Part shown: piece after piece, positions 47,404 through 57,401 of the stretch
How positions within the stretch are numbered: the stretch's first letter is position 1
Layout: each line of letters starts with the position of its first letter
Source of the DNA: Pseudomonas fluorescens
GTDB lineage: Bacteria; Pseudomonadota; Gammaproteobacteria; Pseudomonadales; Pseudomonadaceae
Length of the DNA: 64,000 nt
Assembly: GCF_002022275.1 (NCBI RefSeq)
Contig: NZ_MSDF01000014.1
Coordinates: 726,811 to 790,810, forward strand
Direction of reading: 5' to 3'
The notes under the pieces: model-generated
Told to the model about the DNA's origin: nothing
The model's database searches: none
Seen by the model: the letters and a program-made list of their open reading frames with translations, nothing else
Translations under genes and position numbers: made by a program

Positions 47404-48483
47404 ATGGCCAAACCTGGATTTCGCCTCGCGTTGTTTGCCACCTTGCTGGCGCTGATCGTCGTGCTGCTCGGCGCCTACACGCGCCTGACCCACGCGGGCC
47501 TCGGCTGCCCGGATTGGCCGGGCTGTTATGGCTTTATCAGCGTGCCGCAAAGCGAAGCCCAGTTGGCCCATGCCGAGCTGCATTTCCCGGATACGCCAGT
47601 GGAGGCCGACAAGGGCTGGGCCGAGATGACGCATCGCTACTTTGCCGGCACCCTGGGCCTGCTGATCGTGCTGCTGGCGGCGCGTTCGTGGAGCCATCGG
47701 CGCGATCCTGGCCAGCCGGTGAAATTGCCGCTGTTTGTGCTGGCGGTGGTGTTTGCCCAGGCGGCGTTCGGTATGTGGACGGTCACGCTGAAGCTGTGGC
47801 CGCAGGTGGTGACGGGCCATCTGCTGGGCGGGTTTGCGACCTTGAGTTTGTTGTTTCTGCTGACGCTGCGTTTGTCTGGCGTACTGCCCGCGCTGATCGT
47901 GCCCAAACGCCTGCAATATTGGGCGACGGCGGGGCTGGTGCTGGTGATCGGCCAGATTGCGCTGGGTGGCTGGGTCAGTTCCAACTATGCGGCAGTGGCC
48001 TGCATCGATTTGCCGACGTGTCATGGGCAGTGGTGGCCGGCGGCGGACTTTGCCAACGGGTTTCACCTCACTCAGCACATCGGCCCGAATTACCTCGGCG
48101 GGCAGCTCGACAGCGATGCGCGCACGGCGATTCACCTCACCCACCGTATTGGCGCGGTGATTGTCACGTTGGTGCTGCTGGGGTTGGCGTGGCAGCTCAA
48201 ACTAGTTGGCATGACGCGTCTGGCGGGCTTGCTGCTGATCGCCCTGGCCGCGCAACTCTGCCTGGGCCTGAGCAACGTGTATTTCCATCTGCCACTGCCT
48301 GTCGCGGTGGCGCATAACGCAGGCGGCGCCGCGTTGTTGCTGAGCCTGGTGCTGGTCAACTACCACGCACGTACCAGCCTGGTTCGGGTGCGCAACCCGT
48401 CGCGCTTCGGCTGGCGCTTTATCCCGCGTAAACACGTATCGGGCCTCATCACCCTTAAAGGAGAGATGCCATGGCGACCTTGA
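47404..48483 (+). CDS. ctaA: heme A synthase (COX15/CtaA)
   Basis: Oxidises the C8 methyl of heme O to form heme A. The 359 residues show about 8 helices. Conserved histidine regions are [68 protein letters not shown] and [25 protein letters not shown] carries a cysteine pair. It overlaps ctaB by 13 bp. Confidence 0.96.
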   Translation: MAKPGFRLALFATLLALIVVLLGAYTRLTHAGLGCPDWPGCYGFISVPQSEAQLAHAELHFPDTPVEADKGWAEMTHRYFAGTLGLLIVLLAARSWSHRRDPGQPVKLPLFVLAVVFAQAAFGMWTVTLKLWPQVVTGHLLGGFATLSLLFLLTLRLSGVLPALIVPKRLQYWATAGLVLVIGQIALGGWVSSNYAAVACIDLPTCHGQWWPAADFANGFHLTQHIGPNYLGGQLDSDARTAIHLTHRIGAVIVTLVLLGLAWQLKLVGMTRLAGLLLIALAAQLCLGLSNVYFHLPLPVAVAHNAGGAALLLSLVLVNYHARTSLVRVRNPSRFGWRFIPRKHVSGLITLKGEMPWRP

Positions 48484-49370
48484 TCGGCGCGCGTCACAGC
48501 CAGGCCATCTGGCGTGACTACTTGGAGCTGACCAAGCCGAAAGTGGTGGTGCTGATGCTCATCACCTCCTTGGTGGGCATGTTTCTCGCCACCCGCGCCG
48601 GGGTGCCGTGGACGGTGTTGATTTTTGGCAATTTGGGCATTGCGTTGTGTGCTGGCGGCGCGGCGGCGGTCAACCATGTAGTGGACCGGCGTATCGATGC
48701 GGTGATGGCGCGAACCCATAAGCGGCCGATGGCAGAAGGGCGCGTATCGCCGGTTGCTGCGCTGGCGTTTGCATTGTTTCTGGCTGTTGCTGGTTTGGCG
48801 TTGCTGCTGGCGTTTACCAATCCGTTGGCGGCCTGGCTGACGTTGGCGTCATTGCTCGGCTATGCAGTGATCTACACCGGTTTTCTCAAGCGAGCGACGC
48901 CGCAAAACATCGTCATCGGTGGCCTCGCCGGCGCCGCGCCGCCCTTGCTCGGCTGGGTCGCTGTGACTGGCCATGTCAGCGCCGAGCCCTTGCTGCTCGT
49001 GCTGATCATCTTCGCCTGGACCCCGCCGCACTTCTGGGCCCTGGCCATTCACCGCAAGGAGGAATACGCCAAGGCCGACATTCCGATGCTGCCGGTCACC
49101 CACGGCGAGCACTACACCAAGGTGCACATCCTGCTCTACACCTTCGCCCTGCTGGCGGTGAGCCTGATGCCGTACGTTATCCACATGAGCGGCCTGCTCT
49201 ACCTGGTGTGCGCGCTGGGTTTGGGCGCACGCTTTCTGCAATGGGCCTGTGTGCTGTACCGTGGCACCCAGCCGCACGCGGCGATCAACACCTTCAAGTA
49301 CTCTATCTGGTACCTGTTTTTGCTGTTTATCGCCCTGCTCGTAGACCACTACTTACTGTTGAACCTATGA
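48471..49370 (+). CDS. ctaB: protoheme IX farnesyltransferase
   Basis: Converts heme B to heme O; a UbiA-superfamily membrane prenyltransferase, also called CyoE. It has 299 residues and about 9 helices. The two Asp-rich motifs are [19 protein letters not shown] and the [20 protein letters not shown] region with [23 protein letters not shown] precedes the ATG, and the stop overlaps the sco start (ATGA). Confidence 0.97.
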   Translation: MATLIGARHSQAIWRDYLELTKPKVVVLMLITSLVGMFLATRAGVPWTVLIFGNLGIALCAGGAAAVNHVVDRRIDAVMARTHKRPMAEGRVSPVAALAFALFLAVAGLALLLAFTNPLAAWLTLASLLGYAVIYTGFLKRATPQNIVIGGLAGAAPPLLGWVAVTGHVSAEPLLLVLIIFAWTPPHFWALAIHRKEEYAKADIPMLPVTHGEHYTKVHILLYTFALLAVSLMPYVIHMSGLLYLVCALGLGARFLQWACVLYRGTQPHAAINTFKYSIWYLFLLFIALLVDHYLLLNL

Positions 49371-50002
49371 CTCGAACTCAAAAAACCGTCTTTATCCTGG
49401 TGGCCATCGTCGCGTTGATCATGGGCCTGACCGTCAACAAAGTGCTCTCGGGCAAAGGCCAGGGCGACCCCACCGCGCTGATCGACGCCGGCATCATCCT
49501 GCTGCCGCAAAGCCGCCAGCTGCCGCCGGTGACCATGACCAATCAAGACGGCCAGCCGGTGGTGGTCAACGAGTTGAAGGGCAAATGGAGCCTGCTGTTC
49601 TTCGGCTATACCTTCTGCCCGGACATCTGCCCGACCACCCTCGCCCAACTGCGCCAGATCAAGAGTGAACTGCCGAAAGAGGCTGTGGATAACTTGCAGG
49701 TGATCCTGGTCAGCGTCGACCCGAACCGCGACACTCCGGCGCAGCTCAAGCAATACCTGGGCTACTTCGACCCACAGTTCGAAGGCCTGACCGGCGCGAA
49801 TGTGGACGATGTGCAAAAGGTCTCGAACGCCGTGAGCATCCCGTTCATTCCGGCCGATACCAGCAAGCCAAATTACACCGTGGACCACAGCGGCAACCTG
49901 GCGGTGATCGGGCCGGACGGCACCCAGCGCGGGTTTATTCGGGCGCCGCTGAACAATCAGAAGCTGGTGGTGCAGTTGCCGGTACTGCTGCAGCGTAAAT
50001 AA
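49367..50002 (+). CDS. SCO1/SenC family copper chaperone
   Basis: Delivers copper to the CuA site of subunit II. A 211-residue protein from the ATG at 49367. It has one N-terminal membrane helix ([16 protein letters not shown]) and a thioredoxin fold. The copper motif is [17 protein letters not shown] (CxxxC) with His in [29 protein letters not shown] is also typical. It closes the oxidase operon; a REP pair follows. Confidence 0.96.
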   Translation: MTRTQKTVFILVAIVALIMGLTVNKVLSGKGQGDPTALIDAGIILLPQSRQLPPVTMTNQDGQPVVVNELKGKWSLLFFGYTFCPDICPTTLAQLRQIKSELPKEAVDNLQVILVSVDPNRDTPAQLKQYLGYFDPQFEGLTGANVDDVQKVSNAVSIPFIPADTSKPNYTVDHSGNLAVIGPDGTQRGFIRAPLNNQKLVVQLPVLLQRK

Positions 50003-50020
50003 CGACCAACGCAAAACAAA

Positions 50021-50110
50021 TGTGGGAGCTGGCTTGCCTGCGATGGCGGTGCATCAGTGGCTAACAGGCTGACTGACCCACCGCCATCGCAGGCAAGCCA
50101 GCTCCCACAG
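50021..50110. repeat. REP inverted pair
   Basis: Inverted TGTGGGAGCTGGCTTGCCTG units after the sco stop, probably the 3' boundary of the cox operon. The rest of the gap to 50211 shows no ORF or clear signal. Confidence 0.92.
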
Positions 50111-50211
50111 TAATTTTGGGCAAGGTTTGAGAGAGGTGTCGTCGGACATTTCCTGCACGTTGTGGTGCCGTGCGTGAACTTGTTGGGCGGGCTTGGGGTG
50201 GCTAGTCTTTG

Positions 50212-50444
50212 CCCTGTCACTGCAAATTCAGTGACAGGGTGTGGAAGCCCTTATATCGTTAGGCGCACAAAGCGCCACCTAGTGTCAGGCGCTTTTTCTC
50301 GTCTGTGTTTTTTGGTGGCTGTGCGCGGGGCGCTTTCGAGTGCGCCGGGTGCCTAACGTCCCGGTCTTCCACACCTGCGTACAGCCGCCACCCATTACGT
50401 GGAAGTAGTGCTTGGCGGTCCCTTGATACGTTAGGAGCCAGACC
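50212..50444 (+). promoter_or_regulatory. structured leader with mutually exclusive pairings upstream of the BRO-N gene
   Basis: An 11-bp perfect hairpin (50212-50222 with 50229-50239) is followed by three copies of a GTGGAAG...CGTTAGG module: forward (50241-50263), inverted (50352-50372) and forward (50399-50435). The middle copy can pair upstream (50238-50247 with 50366-50375; 50257-50266 with 50349-50358) or downstream (50366-50372 with 50399-50405; 50352-50359 with 50428-50435). The downstream form would bury the AGGAG site (50433-50437) of the ATG at 50445. A further 9-bp match (50317-50325 with 50378-50386) would cross the first fold as a pseudoknot. Pairings are read directly; function is inferred. 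Confidence 0.7.
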
Positions 50445-50789
50445 ATGCAAGCGCTTACCCCTGATCCACCGTTAAATCCTGAAGTCTTCACCCGCCACCA
50501 CCACCAACTGCACGCCGCGCTGATCGACGCCGAACCCTGGTTCAGCGCCAGTGACATCGGTCATCTGATGGGCTTGCACCTCAACCCCGCGTTACTGCGC
50601 AAGCTCGATCCCGACCAACAGCAAATCCAGCCCCTGATCACCCACGGCCATGCGGCGCCGACCTTGATGGTCAGCGAATCTGGCGTCTATGCGCTGCTTA
50701 TCTATCACTACTACCCGGAAAACCGCTGCTTGCGGCAGTGGCTCACCCATGAGGTGGTGCCGGCTTTGCGCGCTGAACAGCGGGCCTGA
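50445..50789 (+). CDS. BRO-N (antirepressor-like) domain protein
   Basis: A 114-residue protein made of little more than a BRO-N domain. The core is EPWFSASDIGHLMGLHLN, then LDPDQQQIQPL, TLMVSESGVYALLIYHYYPE and RCLRQWLTHEVVPALRAEQ, as in phage Bro/Ant proteins. No C-terminal KilA-C or ANT domain follows, so it may act alone as a small DNA-binding or interaction protein. AGGAG lies 7 nt before the ATG, in an unusual leader. No phage genes surround it. Confidence 0.85.
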   Translation: MQALTPDPPLNPEVFTRHHHQLHAALIDAEPWFSASDIGHLMGLHLNPALLRKLDPDQQQIQPLITHGHAAPTLMVSESGVYALLIYHYYPENRCLRQWLTHEVVPALRAEQRA

Positions 50790-50816
50790 CTCCACCAGCA
50801 ACACAAAACAACTGCG

Positions 50817-50932
50817 ACGATCATTCCCACGCTCTGCGTGGGAATGCCGCCCTGGACGCTCTGCGTCCGCTCTTGAGGGTCGTGACGCGGAGCGTCACAG
50901 GATGCATTCCCACGCGGAGCGTGGGAACGATC
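50817..50932. repeat. long imperfect palindrome of the CGTTCCCACGCTCTGCGTGGGA type
   Basis: The left arm CGATCATTCCCACGCTCTGC and right arm GCGGAGCGTGGGAACGATC (ending 50932) enclose a second dyad (GGACGCTCTGCGTCC and GTGACGCGGAGCGTCAC). It belongs to a different repeat family from the REPs here. Between the BRO-N gene and the convergent metQ. Confidence 0.9.
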
Positions 50933-50962
50933 AATCTCCGGTGTTTGGGAGATCGGGTTACA

Positions 50963-51736
50963 TCAGAACGCCGGCTTGATCGCGCCTTTGTACTTCTCTT
51001 CGATGAATTTCTTCACCTCAGGCGTGTGCAGGGCGGCTACCAGCTTCTTCACGGCGTCCGAATCCTTGTTGTCTTCGCGGGTCACCAGAATGTTCACGTA
51101 AGGCGAGTCGCTGCCTTCGATCACCAGGGCGTCCTTGGACGGGTCCAGTTTGGCTTCCAGCGCGTAGTTGGTGTTGATCAGCGCCAGGTCAACCTGGGTC
51201 AGCACGCGTGGCAGCGTGGCGGCTTCCAGTTCGCGGAATTTCAGGTTTTTCGGGTTGCCGGTGATGTCCTTGATGGTCGACAGAATGTTAGTCGGGTCCT
51301 TCAGGGTGATCAGGCCGTTCTTGGCCAGCAGCAACAGCGCGCGGCCGCCGTTGGTGGCGTCGTTCGGGATTACGACGTTGGCACCGCTTGGCAACTCGTC
51401 GAGTTTTTTGTACTTGCTGGAGTAGGCGCCCAGAGGCTCCAGGTGCACAGCGCCGACGCTCACCAGGTGAGTGCCCTTGGCCTTGTTGAACTCATCCAGG
51501 TACGGCTGGTGCTGGAAGAAGTTGGCGTCCAGGCGCTTTTCAGCCACCTGAACGTTCGGCTGCACGTAGTCGGTGAAGACTTTGACCTGCAAATCCACGC
51601 CTTCTTTGGCCAACGCAGGTTTCACGAATTCGAGAATTTCCGCGTGTGGCACAGGCGACGCGGCGACCGTGAGGGTCTCGGCGGCGTGGGCGGAAAACGC
51701 AGCAACGGCGGCGAAAGCAACCAGTAGTTTTTTCAT
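50963..51736 (-). CDS. metQ: D-methionine ABC transporter substrate-binding protein
   Basis: A periplasmic methionine binder of the NlpA family, 257 residues from the ATG at 51736 (AAGGAG upstream). The leader MKKLLVAFAAVAAFSAHA is a cleaved signal peptide without a lipobox cysteine, so this copy looks soluble rather than lipid-anchored. LTVAASPVPHAEILEFVKP, DANFFQHQPYLDEFN, NDATNGGRALLLLAKNGLI and VDLALINTNYAL are family marks. It is the last gene of metN-metI-metQ. Confidence 0.95.
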   Translation of the reverse strand: MKKLLVAFAAVAAFSAHAAETLTVAASPVPHAEILEFVKPALAKEGVDLQVKVFTDYVQPNVQVAEKRLDANFFQHQPYLDEFNKAKGTHLVSVGAVHLEPLGAYSSKYKKLDELPSGANVVIPNDATNGGRALLLLAKNGLITLKDPTNILSTIKDITGNPKNLKFRELEAATLPRVLTQVDLALINTNYALEAKLDPSKDALVIEGSDSPYVNILVTREDNKDSDAVKKLVAALHTPEVKKFIEEKYKGAIKPAF

Positions 51737-51786
51737 CCAACAAGCTCCTTGTTCGGGCATGGGCCGGCGGGGGCCGGCCATGGCCG

Positions 51787-52461
51787 TTATTTTCGAGAAA
51801 AGTGCACCACCAGCTTGTCGCCGACGGTTTGCAGAATTTGCACCAGGATCAACAGCATCACCACCGTGACTACCATCACATCGGTCTGGAAGCGCTGGTA
51901 ACCAAAGCGAATCGCCAGGTCACCCAAGCCACCGGCGCCGACGACACCGGCCATGGCCGTGTAGGAAACCAGTGTAATCGCCGTCACCGTAATCGCTGCG
52001 AAAATGCCGGGGCGGGCTTCGGGCAGCAAGGCGTTGGTGATGATCTGGCGTGTGGTGGCGCCCATGGACTGAGTGGCTTCGATGATGCCGCGGTCCACTT
52101 CACGCAAGGCAGTTTCCACCAACCGCGCAAAGAACGGCGTGGCACCCACGACCAGCGGAGGAATCGCACCGGCCACGCCCAGCGATGTGCCGGTAAGCAG
52201 CACCGTGAACGGAATCATCACGATCAGCAAGATGATGAACGGCAGCGAACGCAGGATGTTCACGATCAGCGACAGAAAGGCGTACAGGCCCTTTTGTTCG
52301 AACAGTTGGCGCGGGCTGGTCAGGAACAACAGCACGCCCAGCGGCAGGCCGAGCACCACGGTGAAGAACAGCGAGCCGAACAGCATGGTCATGGTGTCGC
52401 CGGTGGCGAGCCAGATTTCCGACCAGTCGATATTGGCGAAGAAACTCAACAAAACATCCAT
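51787..52461 (-). CDS. metI: D-methionine ABC transporter permease
   Basis: A 224-residue inner-membrane permease with about five helices. The EAA loop that contacts the ATPase is EATQSMGATTRQIITNALLPEARPG-type (around 135-158). Its ATG overlaps the metN stop (TAATG). It is followed by metQ after 50 bp. Confidence 0.96.
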   Translation of the reverse strand: MDVLLSFFANIDWSEIWLATGDTMTMLFGSLFFTVVLGLPLGVLLFLTSPRQLFEQKGLYAFLSLIVNILRSLPFIILLIVMIPFTVLLTGTSLGVAGAIPPLVVGATPFFARLVETALREVDRGIIEATQSMGATTRQIITNALLPEARPGIFAAITVTAITLVSYTAMAGVVGAGGLGDLAIRFGYQRFQTDVMVVTVVMLLILVQILQTVGDKLVVHFSRK

Positions 52462-53468
52462 TAGCGCAGAACCTCCATGTGGACGTCTGCCGCAGTAAAG
52501 CGGGCGAAAGCGGCTTCCATGTCCCCACCGGTCACGGCGAGGGTCAGTTGGCCGTAGGGCGTGTCTTTAATGTGGTCGATGCGACCGGCGAGGATGCTGT
52601 AGTCCACCCCCGTTTCACGGGCGACGGTTCCCAACAATGGCGCGTAGGTCGCTTCGCCCTGGAACGTCAGGCGCACGATGCGGCCCGGCACGTGGGCGAA
52701 CACATCGTGTTGCTCGCCCTCATCGACCTGCTCGGCTTCTTGTACGAAGCGCTTGGTGGTCGGGTGTTGCGGGTGCAGGAACACGTCGGTCACCGAGCCT
52801 TGCTCGACGATCACGCCCGCGTCCAGCACGGCCACCTGGTCGCACACGCGGCGGATCACGTCCATTTCATGGGTGATCAGCACGATGGTCAGCTTCAGCT
52901 CGCGGTTGATCTCGGCCAGCAGTTTGAGCACCGAGGCGGTGGTTTGCGGGTCGAGGGCGCTGGTGGCTTCGTCGCACAGCAGGATTTTTGGCTTGGTCGC
53001 CAGGGCGCGGGCGATGCCGACGCGCTGCTTCTGGCCACCGGACAACTGCGCCGGGTACTTTTTGGCGTGGTCCGACAGGCCGACACGGGCGAGCAATTCA
53101 GCCACGCGTTGGTCGATTTCCTTGCGCGACAATTCGCCGGCCAGGGTCAGTGGCAGCGCCACGTTGTCGGCGACGGTCTTGGACGCCAGCAGGTTGAAGT
53201 GCTGGAAGATCATCCCGACTTGCTGGCGGAAACGGCGCAGGCCGTTGGCGTCCAGCGCGGTGACCTCTTCGCCGTCGACATTGATCTGGCCGCCGCTCGG
53301 TTCTTCGAGGCGGTTGATCAGGCGCAGCAGGGTGCTTTTACCCGCGCCCGAGTGGCCGATGAGGCCAAACACCTGGCCGTTTTCAACGCGCAGGCTGGTG
53401 GGGTGCAGGGCGGGAATATCCTTACCGGCGACGCGGTAGGTTTTATGGACGTTATGAAACTCGATCAC
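52461..53468 (-). CDS. metN: D-methionine ABC transporter ATP-binding protein
   Basis: A 335-residue ATPase. Walker A is [13 protein letters not shown], the signature is [15 protein letters not shown], Walker B is [13 protein letters not shown], and the switch His is in [14 protein letters not shown]. The C-terminal about 75 residues form the NIL regulatory domain that binds methionine ([20 protein letters not shown]). Divergent from katE across 229 bp that hold no ORF. Confidence 0.97.
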   Translation of the reverse strand: MIEFHNVHKTYRVAGKDIPALHPTSLRVENGQVFGLIGHSGAGKSTLLRLINRLEEPSGGQINVDGEEVTALDANGLRRFRQQVGMIFQHFNLLASKTVADNVALPLTLAGELSRKEIDQRVAELLARVGLSDHAKKYPAQLSGGQKQRVGIARALATKPKILLCDEATSALDPQTTASVLKLLAEINRELKLTIVLITHEMDVIRRVCDQVAVLDAGVIVEQGSVTDVFLHPQHPTTKRFVQEAEQVDEGEQHDVFAHVPGRIVRLTFQGEATYAPLLGTVARETGVDYSILAGRIDHIKDTPYGQLTLAVTGGDMEAAFARFTAADVHMEVLR

Positions 53469-53697
53469 GTAGCGAACCTTGTGGGGCGCATGGAAAAGGG
53501 ATCAGCGGTTAGCCGGGCGCGCATTTTAGCCTGTCCGTATAGCGTTTCTTAGCATTTATTTCGCATTCATCCAGCGATTTGGCAATAACGCGATCAAAGG
53601 TCATAAAAAAGGAACGGCCCAAAACCCCATCAGTCACTACTTAAGCAACTCAATTTCCCGGGTGCCGTGCCTGGGCCTGAATAAGGAGTTTTGACTG

Positions 53698-55827
53698 ATG
53701 AGTACGAAAAAGCCAAAGAGCGAACTCGCCGGAACCGACACCCTGGACCGCAATAACACCAACGCCAAGTTGCAGGCCCTGGAAGAGTTCCGTTCCGACG
53801 CTACCGGCCAAGCCCTGCGCACCAACCAGGGCGTGAAGATTTCCGACAACCAGAACAGCCTGAAAGTCGGCGCGCGTGGCCCGTCGCTGCTCGAAGACTT
53901 CATCATGCGTGAGAAAATCACGCACTTTGACCATGAGCGTATTCCGGAGCGCATCGTGCATGCCCGCGGCACTGGCGCCCATGGTTATTTCCAGACCTAC
54001 GAAAACCATTCTGCGCTGACCAAGGCGGGTTTCTTGCGCGACCCGGGCCATAAAACCCCGGTGTTTACGCGTTTTTCCACCGTACAAGGCCCGCGCGGCT
54101 CGGGCGATACCGTGCGCGACGTACGCGGCTTTGCCGTGAAGTTTTTCACTGAGGAAGGCAACTTCGACCTAGTCGGCAACAACATGCCGGTCTTTTTCAT
54201 TCAGGACGCGATCAAGTTTCCTGACTTCGTGCACGCGGTAAAACCCGAGCCACACAACGAAATTCCTACGGGCGGTTCGGCCCACGATACGTTCTGGGAT
54301 TTTGTCTCGCTGCAGCCGGAGTCGGCGCACATGGTCATCTGGGCCATGTCCGACCGTGCCATTCCAAAAAGCCTGCGCAGCATGCAGGGCTTTGGCGTGC
54401 ACACTTTCCGCCTGGTCAATGCCGAAGGTAAATCCAACTTCGTCAAATTCCACTGGCGCCCTACTGCGGGTACCTGCTCGCTGGTGTGGGACGAAGCGCA
54501 AAAGCTTGCCGGTAAAGATACCGACTTCCACCGGCGCGATCTGTGGGAAGCCATCGAGATGGGCGACTACCCGGAGTGGGAGCTGGGTGTGCAGGTGATT
54601 CCTGAAGACAAGGAGCATGCCTTCGACTTCGACATCCTCGACCCGACCAAGCTGATCCCCGAAGAGCTGGTGCCAATCACGCCGCTGGGCAAGATGGTGC
54701 TCAACCGCAACCCGGACAACTTCTTTGCCGAAGTGGAGCAAGTTGCGTTCTGCCCAGGCCATATCGTGCCGGGTATCGACTTCTCCAATGACCCGCTGCT
54801 GCAAGGTCGGCTGTTTTCCTACACCGACACGCAGATCAGCCGACTGGGCGGCCCGAACTTTCATGAGTTGCCGATCAATCGGCCGGTCGCGCCGTTTCAT
54901 AACGGCCAGCGCGATGCCATGCACCGCACCACCATCGACAAAGGGCGCGCGGCCTATGAGCCGAACTCCATTGATGGCGGCTGGCCCAAAGAAACCCCGC
55001 CTGCGGCTCAGGACGGTGGTTTTGAGTCGTATCACGAGCGTATTGACGCCCACAAAGTGCGTGAGCGCAGTGAATCGTTTGGCGACCACTTCTCCCAGGC
55101 ACGCCTGTTCTTCCGCAGCATGAGCAAGCACGAGCAAGAGCACATTATCGCGGCGTACAGCTTTGAGCTGGGCAAAGTGGAGCGTGAGTTTATTCGTGCA
55201 CGTCAGGTCAACGAGATTCTGGCCAACATTGACCTGGAGCTGGCCAAGCGTGTGGCGCAGAACCTCGGCTTGCCGGTGCCAAGCAAAGGCACGGTGCCTG
55301 AGCGCGAGACTTCACTGGCGCGTTCGCCGGCGTTGAGCCAGGCCAACCTGCTGCCGGGCGATATCAAAACGCGCAAAGTCGCGATCCTTGCGGCGAATGG
55401 CGTGGACGGCGTCGCGATTGCAGCGTTGAAGAAGGCGTTGGAGGCTGAAGGTGCACACGCCAAGTTGCTGGGCCCGACGTCGGCGCCGGTGACCACGGCC
55501 GATGGCAAGAGCCTGCCGGTGGATGCTTCGATGGAAGGTTTGCCGTCGGTGGCGTTTGACGCGGTGTTTATCCCGGGCGGGAAAGAGTCGGTGAAGGCAC
55601 TGAGTGGCGACGGCGTGGCACTGCATTATGTACTGGAGGCTTACAAGCACCTGAAGGCGATTGCGGTGGCCAGCGATGTGAAGCCGTTGCTGGAGCAACT
55701 GAAGCTTGAGCCGGATGCGGGGCTGATCGTCGGGGCGGATGCCAAGGCGTTCAAGGCGTTCTTTGCTGCGATTGGGCAGCATCGGGTTTGGGATCGGGAG
55801 GCTAAGGCCAAGGCGATTCCGGCTTAA
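53698..55827 (+). CDS. katE: large-subunit monofunctional catalase (HPII type)
   Basis: Breaks down H2O2. At 709 residues it is a large clade-2 catalase with a C-terminal flavodoxin/DJ-1-like domain (about 565-709: [19 protein letters not shown]). The active-site His lies in [18 protein letters not shown], the Asn in [16 protein letters not shown], and the proximal heme Tyr in [34 protein letters not shown] precedes the ATG. CTACTTAAG at 53638 is a weak candidate for a stationary-phase -10. Confidence 0.97.
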   Translation: MSTKKPKSELAGTDTLDRNNTNAKLQALEEFRSDATGQALRTNQGVKISDNQNSLKVGARGPSLLEDFIMREKITHFDHERIPERIVHARGTGAHGYFQTYENHSALTKAGFLRDPGHKTPVFTRFSTVQGPRGSGDTVRDVRGFAVKFFTEEGNFDLVGNNMPVFFIQDAIKFPDFVHAVKPEPHNEIPTGGSAHDTFWDFVSLQPESAHMVIWAMSDRAIPKSLRSMQGFGVHTFRLVNAEGKSNFVKFHWRPTAGTCSLVWDEAQKLAGKDTDFHRRDLWEAIEMGDYPEWELGVQVIPEDKEHAFDFDILDPTKLIPEELVPITPLGKMVLNRNPDNFFAEVEQVAFCPGHIVPGIDFSNDPLLQGRLFSYTDTQISRLGGPNFHELPINRPVAPFHNGQRDAMHRTTIDKGRAAYEPNSIDGGWPKETPPAAQDGGFESYHERIDAHKVRERSESFGDHFSQARLFFRSMSKHEQEHIIAAYSFELGKVEREFIRARQVNEILANIDLELAKRVAQNLGLPVPSKGTVPERETSLARSPALSQANLLPGDIKTRKVAILAANGVDGVAIAALKKALEAEGAHAKLLGPTSAPVTTADGKSLPVDASMEGLPSVAFDAVFIPGGKESVKALSGDGVALHYVLEAYKHLKAIAVASDVKPLLEQLKLEPDAGLIVGADAKAFKAFFAAIGQHRVWDREAKAKAIPA

Positions 55828-55855
55828 GCTTTTGGTTGCCTGCGATGCTTTTGCC

Positions 55856-56575
55856 TTAGTCCGCCTTGCGCGGAATAAGCACGACTTGCGCCGGGATGTG
55901 TTTCAAAATCTGCCGGTGAATTTTCAGGTCATACCCCGAATCAATTCTTTTCACCCGTTTGGTCAGCAGTGTAGCCAGCCACGGGTAATCCTCGGTGCGC
56001 GGCGCCTGGATACTCACATCACACTGGTAATTCACCACATCGGTGGCGATCGCATCCAGTTGGTGGCGAAGTTCTTCAATATCGGTGAGGTTCAACGCAA
56101 CCGTGGTGCTTTCAGCCGCCGGGTCGATGACCTTGGCCGCCGGCTTGGCTTCGGCGGCCTTCAAGGCGGCTTCGGCCTGGTCCAGCTCGGCTTTGCGGGC
56201 GTGGCTGATGGCGCTGTTCACGCCGCCGGTCAGCGCGGGCGCTTTGGGCATCAATGCGCGGGCGCGGCTCAGGGCCGTGGCGGCAGCGTTGACATCGCCT
56301 TTTTGCAACACAATCTGGCTGCGCTGCAGGTAGGCTTCGGCCAATTGGCGCTGGTAGGTTTCGAGTGCAGGGTCGTTTGGCGACTGCGCTTGCAGGGCGG
56401 CCAGTTCGTCTTCGGCGGTGGCCAACTCGCTGCTGGCGAGGTTTTGTTCCAGCTGCGCGATGGCCGCAGCGCGAGCGTCCGGCACCTCGGGGGCGGCGGG
56501 CGATGTGCTTTGACAGGCGCCCAGCAGCAGGGAAAATGCGGCAAGGAGCAGATAACGGGAGGTGAACAGCTTCAT
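55856..56575 (-). CDS. PA5502-like lipoprotein
   Basis: A 239-residue lipoprotein. The leader MKLFTSRYLLLAAFSLLLGACQS has a lipobox (LGAC). The mature N-terminal half is helical and Ala/Leu/Gln-rich (coiled-coil or TPR-like, about 35-150), and the C-terminal LRHQLDAIATDVVNYQCDVS and KRIDSGYDLKIHRQIL lack a known fold. It lies beside znuB, as I recall for PA5502 in P. aeruginosa. Function unknown. Confidence 0.82.
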   Translation of the reverse strand: MKLFTSRYLLLAAFSLLLGACQSTSPAAPEVPDARAAAIAQLEQNLASSELATAEDELAALQAQSPNDPALETYQRQLAEAYLQRSQIVLQKGDVNAAATALSRARALMPKAPALTGGVNSAISHARKAELDQAEAALKAAEAKPAAKVIDPAAESTTVALNLTDIEELRHQLDAIATDVVNYQCDVSIQAPRTEDYPWLATLLTKRVKRIDSGYDLKIHRQILKHIPAQVVLIPRKAD

Positions 56576-56612
56576 TCCTGCGACTCTCTAATTGCGCAAA
56601 AAGCGAGCAAGT

Positions 56613-57401
56613 CTACACCCCTCGACGGGGCAGAACAAAACTCAGCAGAAACAGGGCGGCCGCCGTAACCACAATCGACGGCCCCGCTGGCGTGTCCTTG
56701 AACCAGGACAACGCCAGGCCCCCGCACACTGCGAGCATCCCCAACAGGCTGGCGCCGATGGCCATTTGTTCCGGTGAACGGGCGTGGCGCTGGGCGGCGG
56801 CGGCGGGAATGATCAGCAGCGACGTAATCAACAATACGCCGACTATCTTCATCGCGACAGCAATCACCACGGCGATCAACAGCATCAGGGTCATGCGCAG
56901 CGCCGGCACGGGCAGGCCTTCCACGGTCGCCAGCTCTTCATGCACGGTAATCGCCAGCAACGGGCGCCACAGGGTCACGAGCAGCACCAGCACGGCGGCG
57001 CTGCCACCGAGGATCCACGCAAGGTCGGTGGGGCTGATCGCCAGCAGGTCGCCGAACAGATACGCCATCAGGTCAATACGCACTTCGTGCATGAAGCTCA
57101 GAACCACCAGGCCCAAGGACAACGTGCTTGGCGCGAGAATGCCCAGCAAGGTGTCGGAGGCCAGCGGCTGGCGCTGTTGCAGGGTCACCAGCAGCACTGC
57201 CAGCAGCAGGCAGCCCACGGTCACGGCGATGGTCGGGCTTACATCCAACAAAAAGCCCATGGCCACGCCCAGCAGCGCGGCGTGCGACAACGTGTCGCCG
57301 AAGTAGGCCATGCGCCGCCACACCACAAACGAGCCCAACGGGCCCGCCACCAACGCCAAAGCCAAGCCTGCCAGCAGGGCGTAAAGCAGAAAATCAGCCA
57401 T
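56613..57401 (-). CDS. znuB: zinc ABC transporter permease
   Basis: A 262-residue permease with about eight helices, from the ATG at 57401 ([20 protein letters not shown]). [23 protein letters not shown] is the characteristic ABC-3 family stretch. It overlaps znuC by 8 bp and ends the zur-znuC-znuB operon. An extended ORF to 57461 is not supported. Confidence 0.96.
   Translation of the reverse strand: MADFLLYALLAGLALALVAGPLGSFVVWRRMAYFGDTLSHAALLGVAMGFLLDVSPTIAVTVGCLLLAVLLVTLQQRQPLASDTLLGILAPSTLSLGLVVLSFMHEVRIDLMAYLFGDLLAISPTDLAWILGGSAAVLVLLVTLWRPLLAITVHEELATVEGLPVPALRMTLMLLIAVVIAVAMKIVGVLLITSLLIIPAAAAQRHARSPEQMAIGASLLGMLAVCGGLALSWFKDTPAGPSIVVTAAALFLLSFVLPRRGV

Noticed and set aside
50817..50932. 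Possible CRISPR-like or terminator structure
   Set aside because: It is a single long palindrome with nested dyads, not a repeat-spacer array; there is no U-tract for a terminator.
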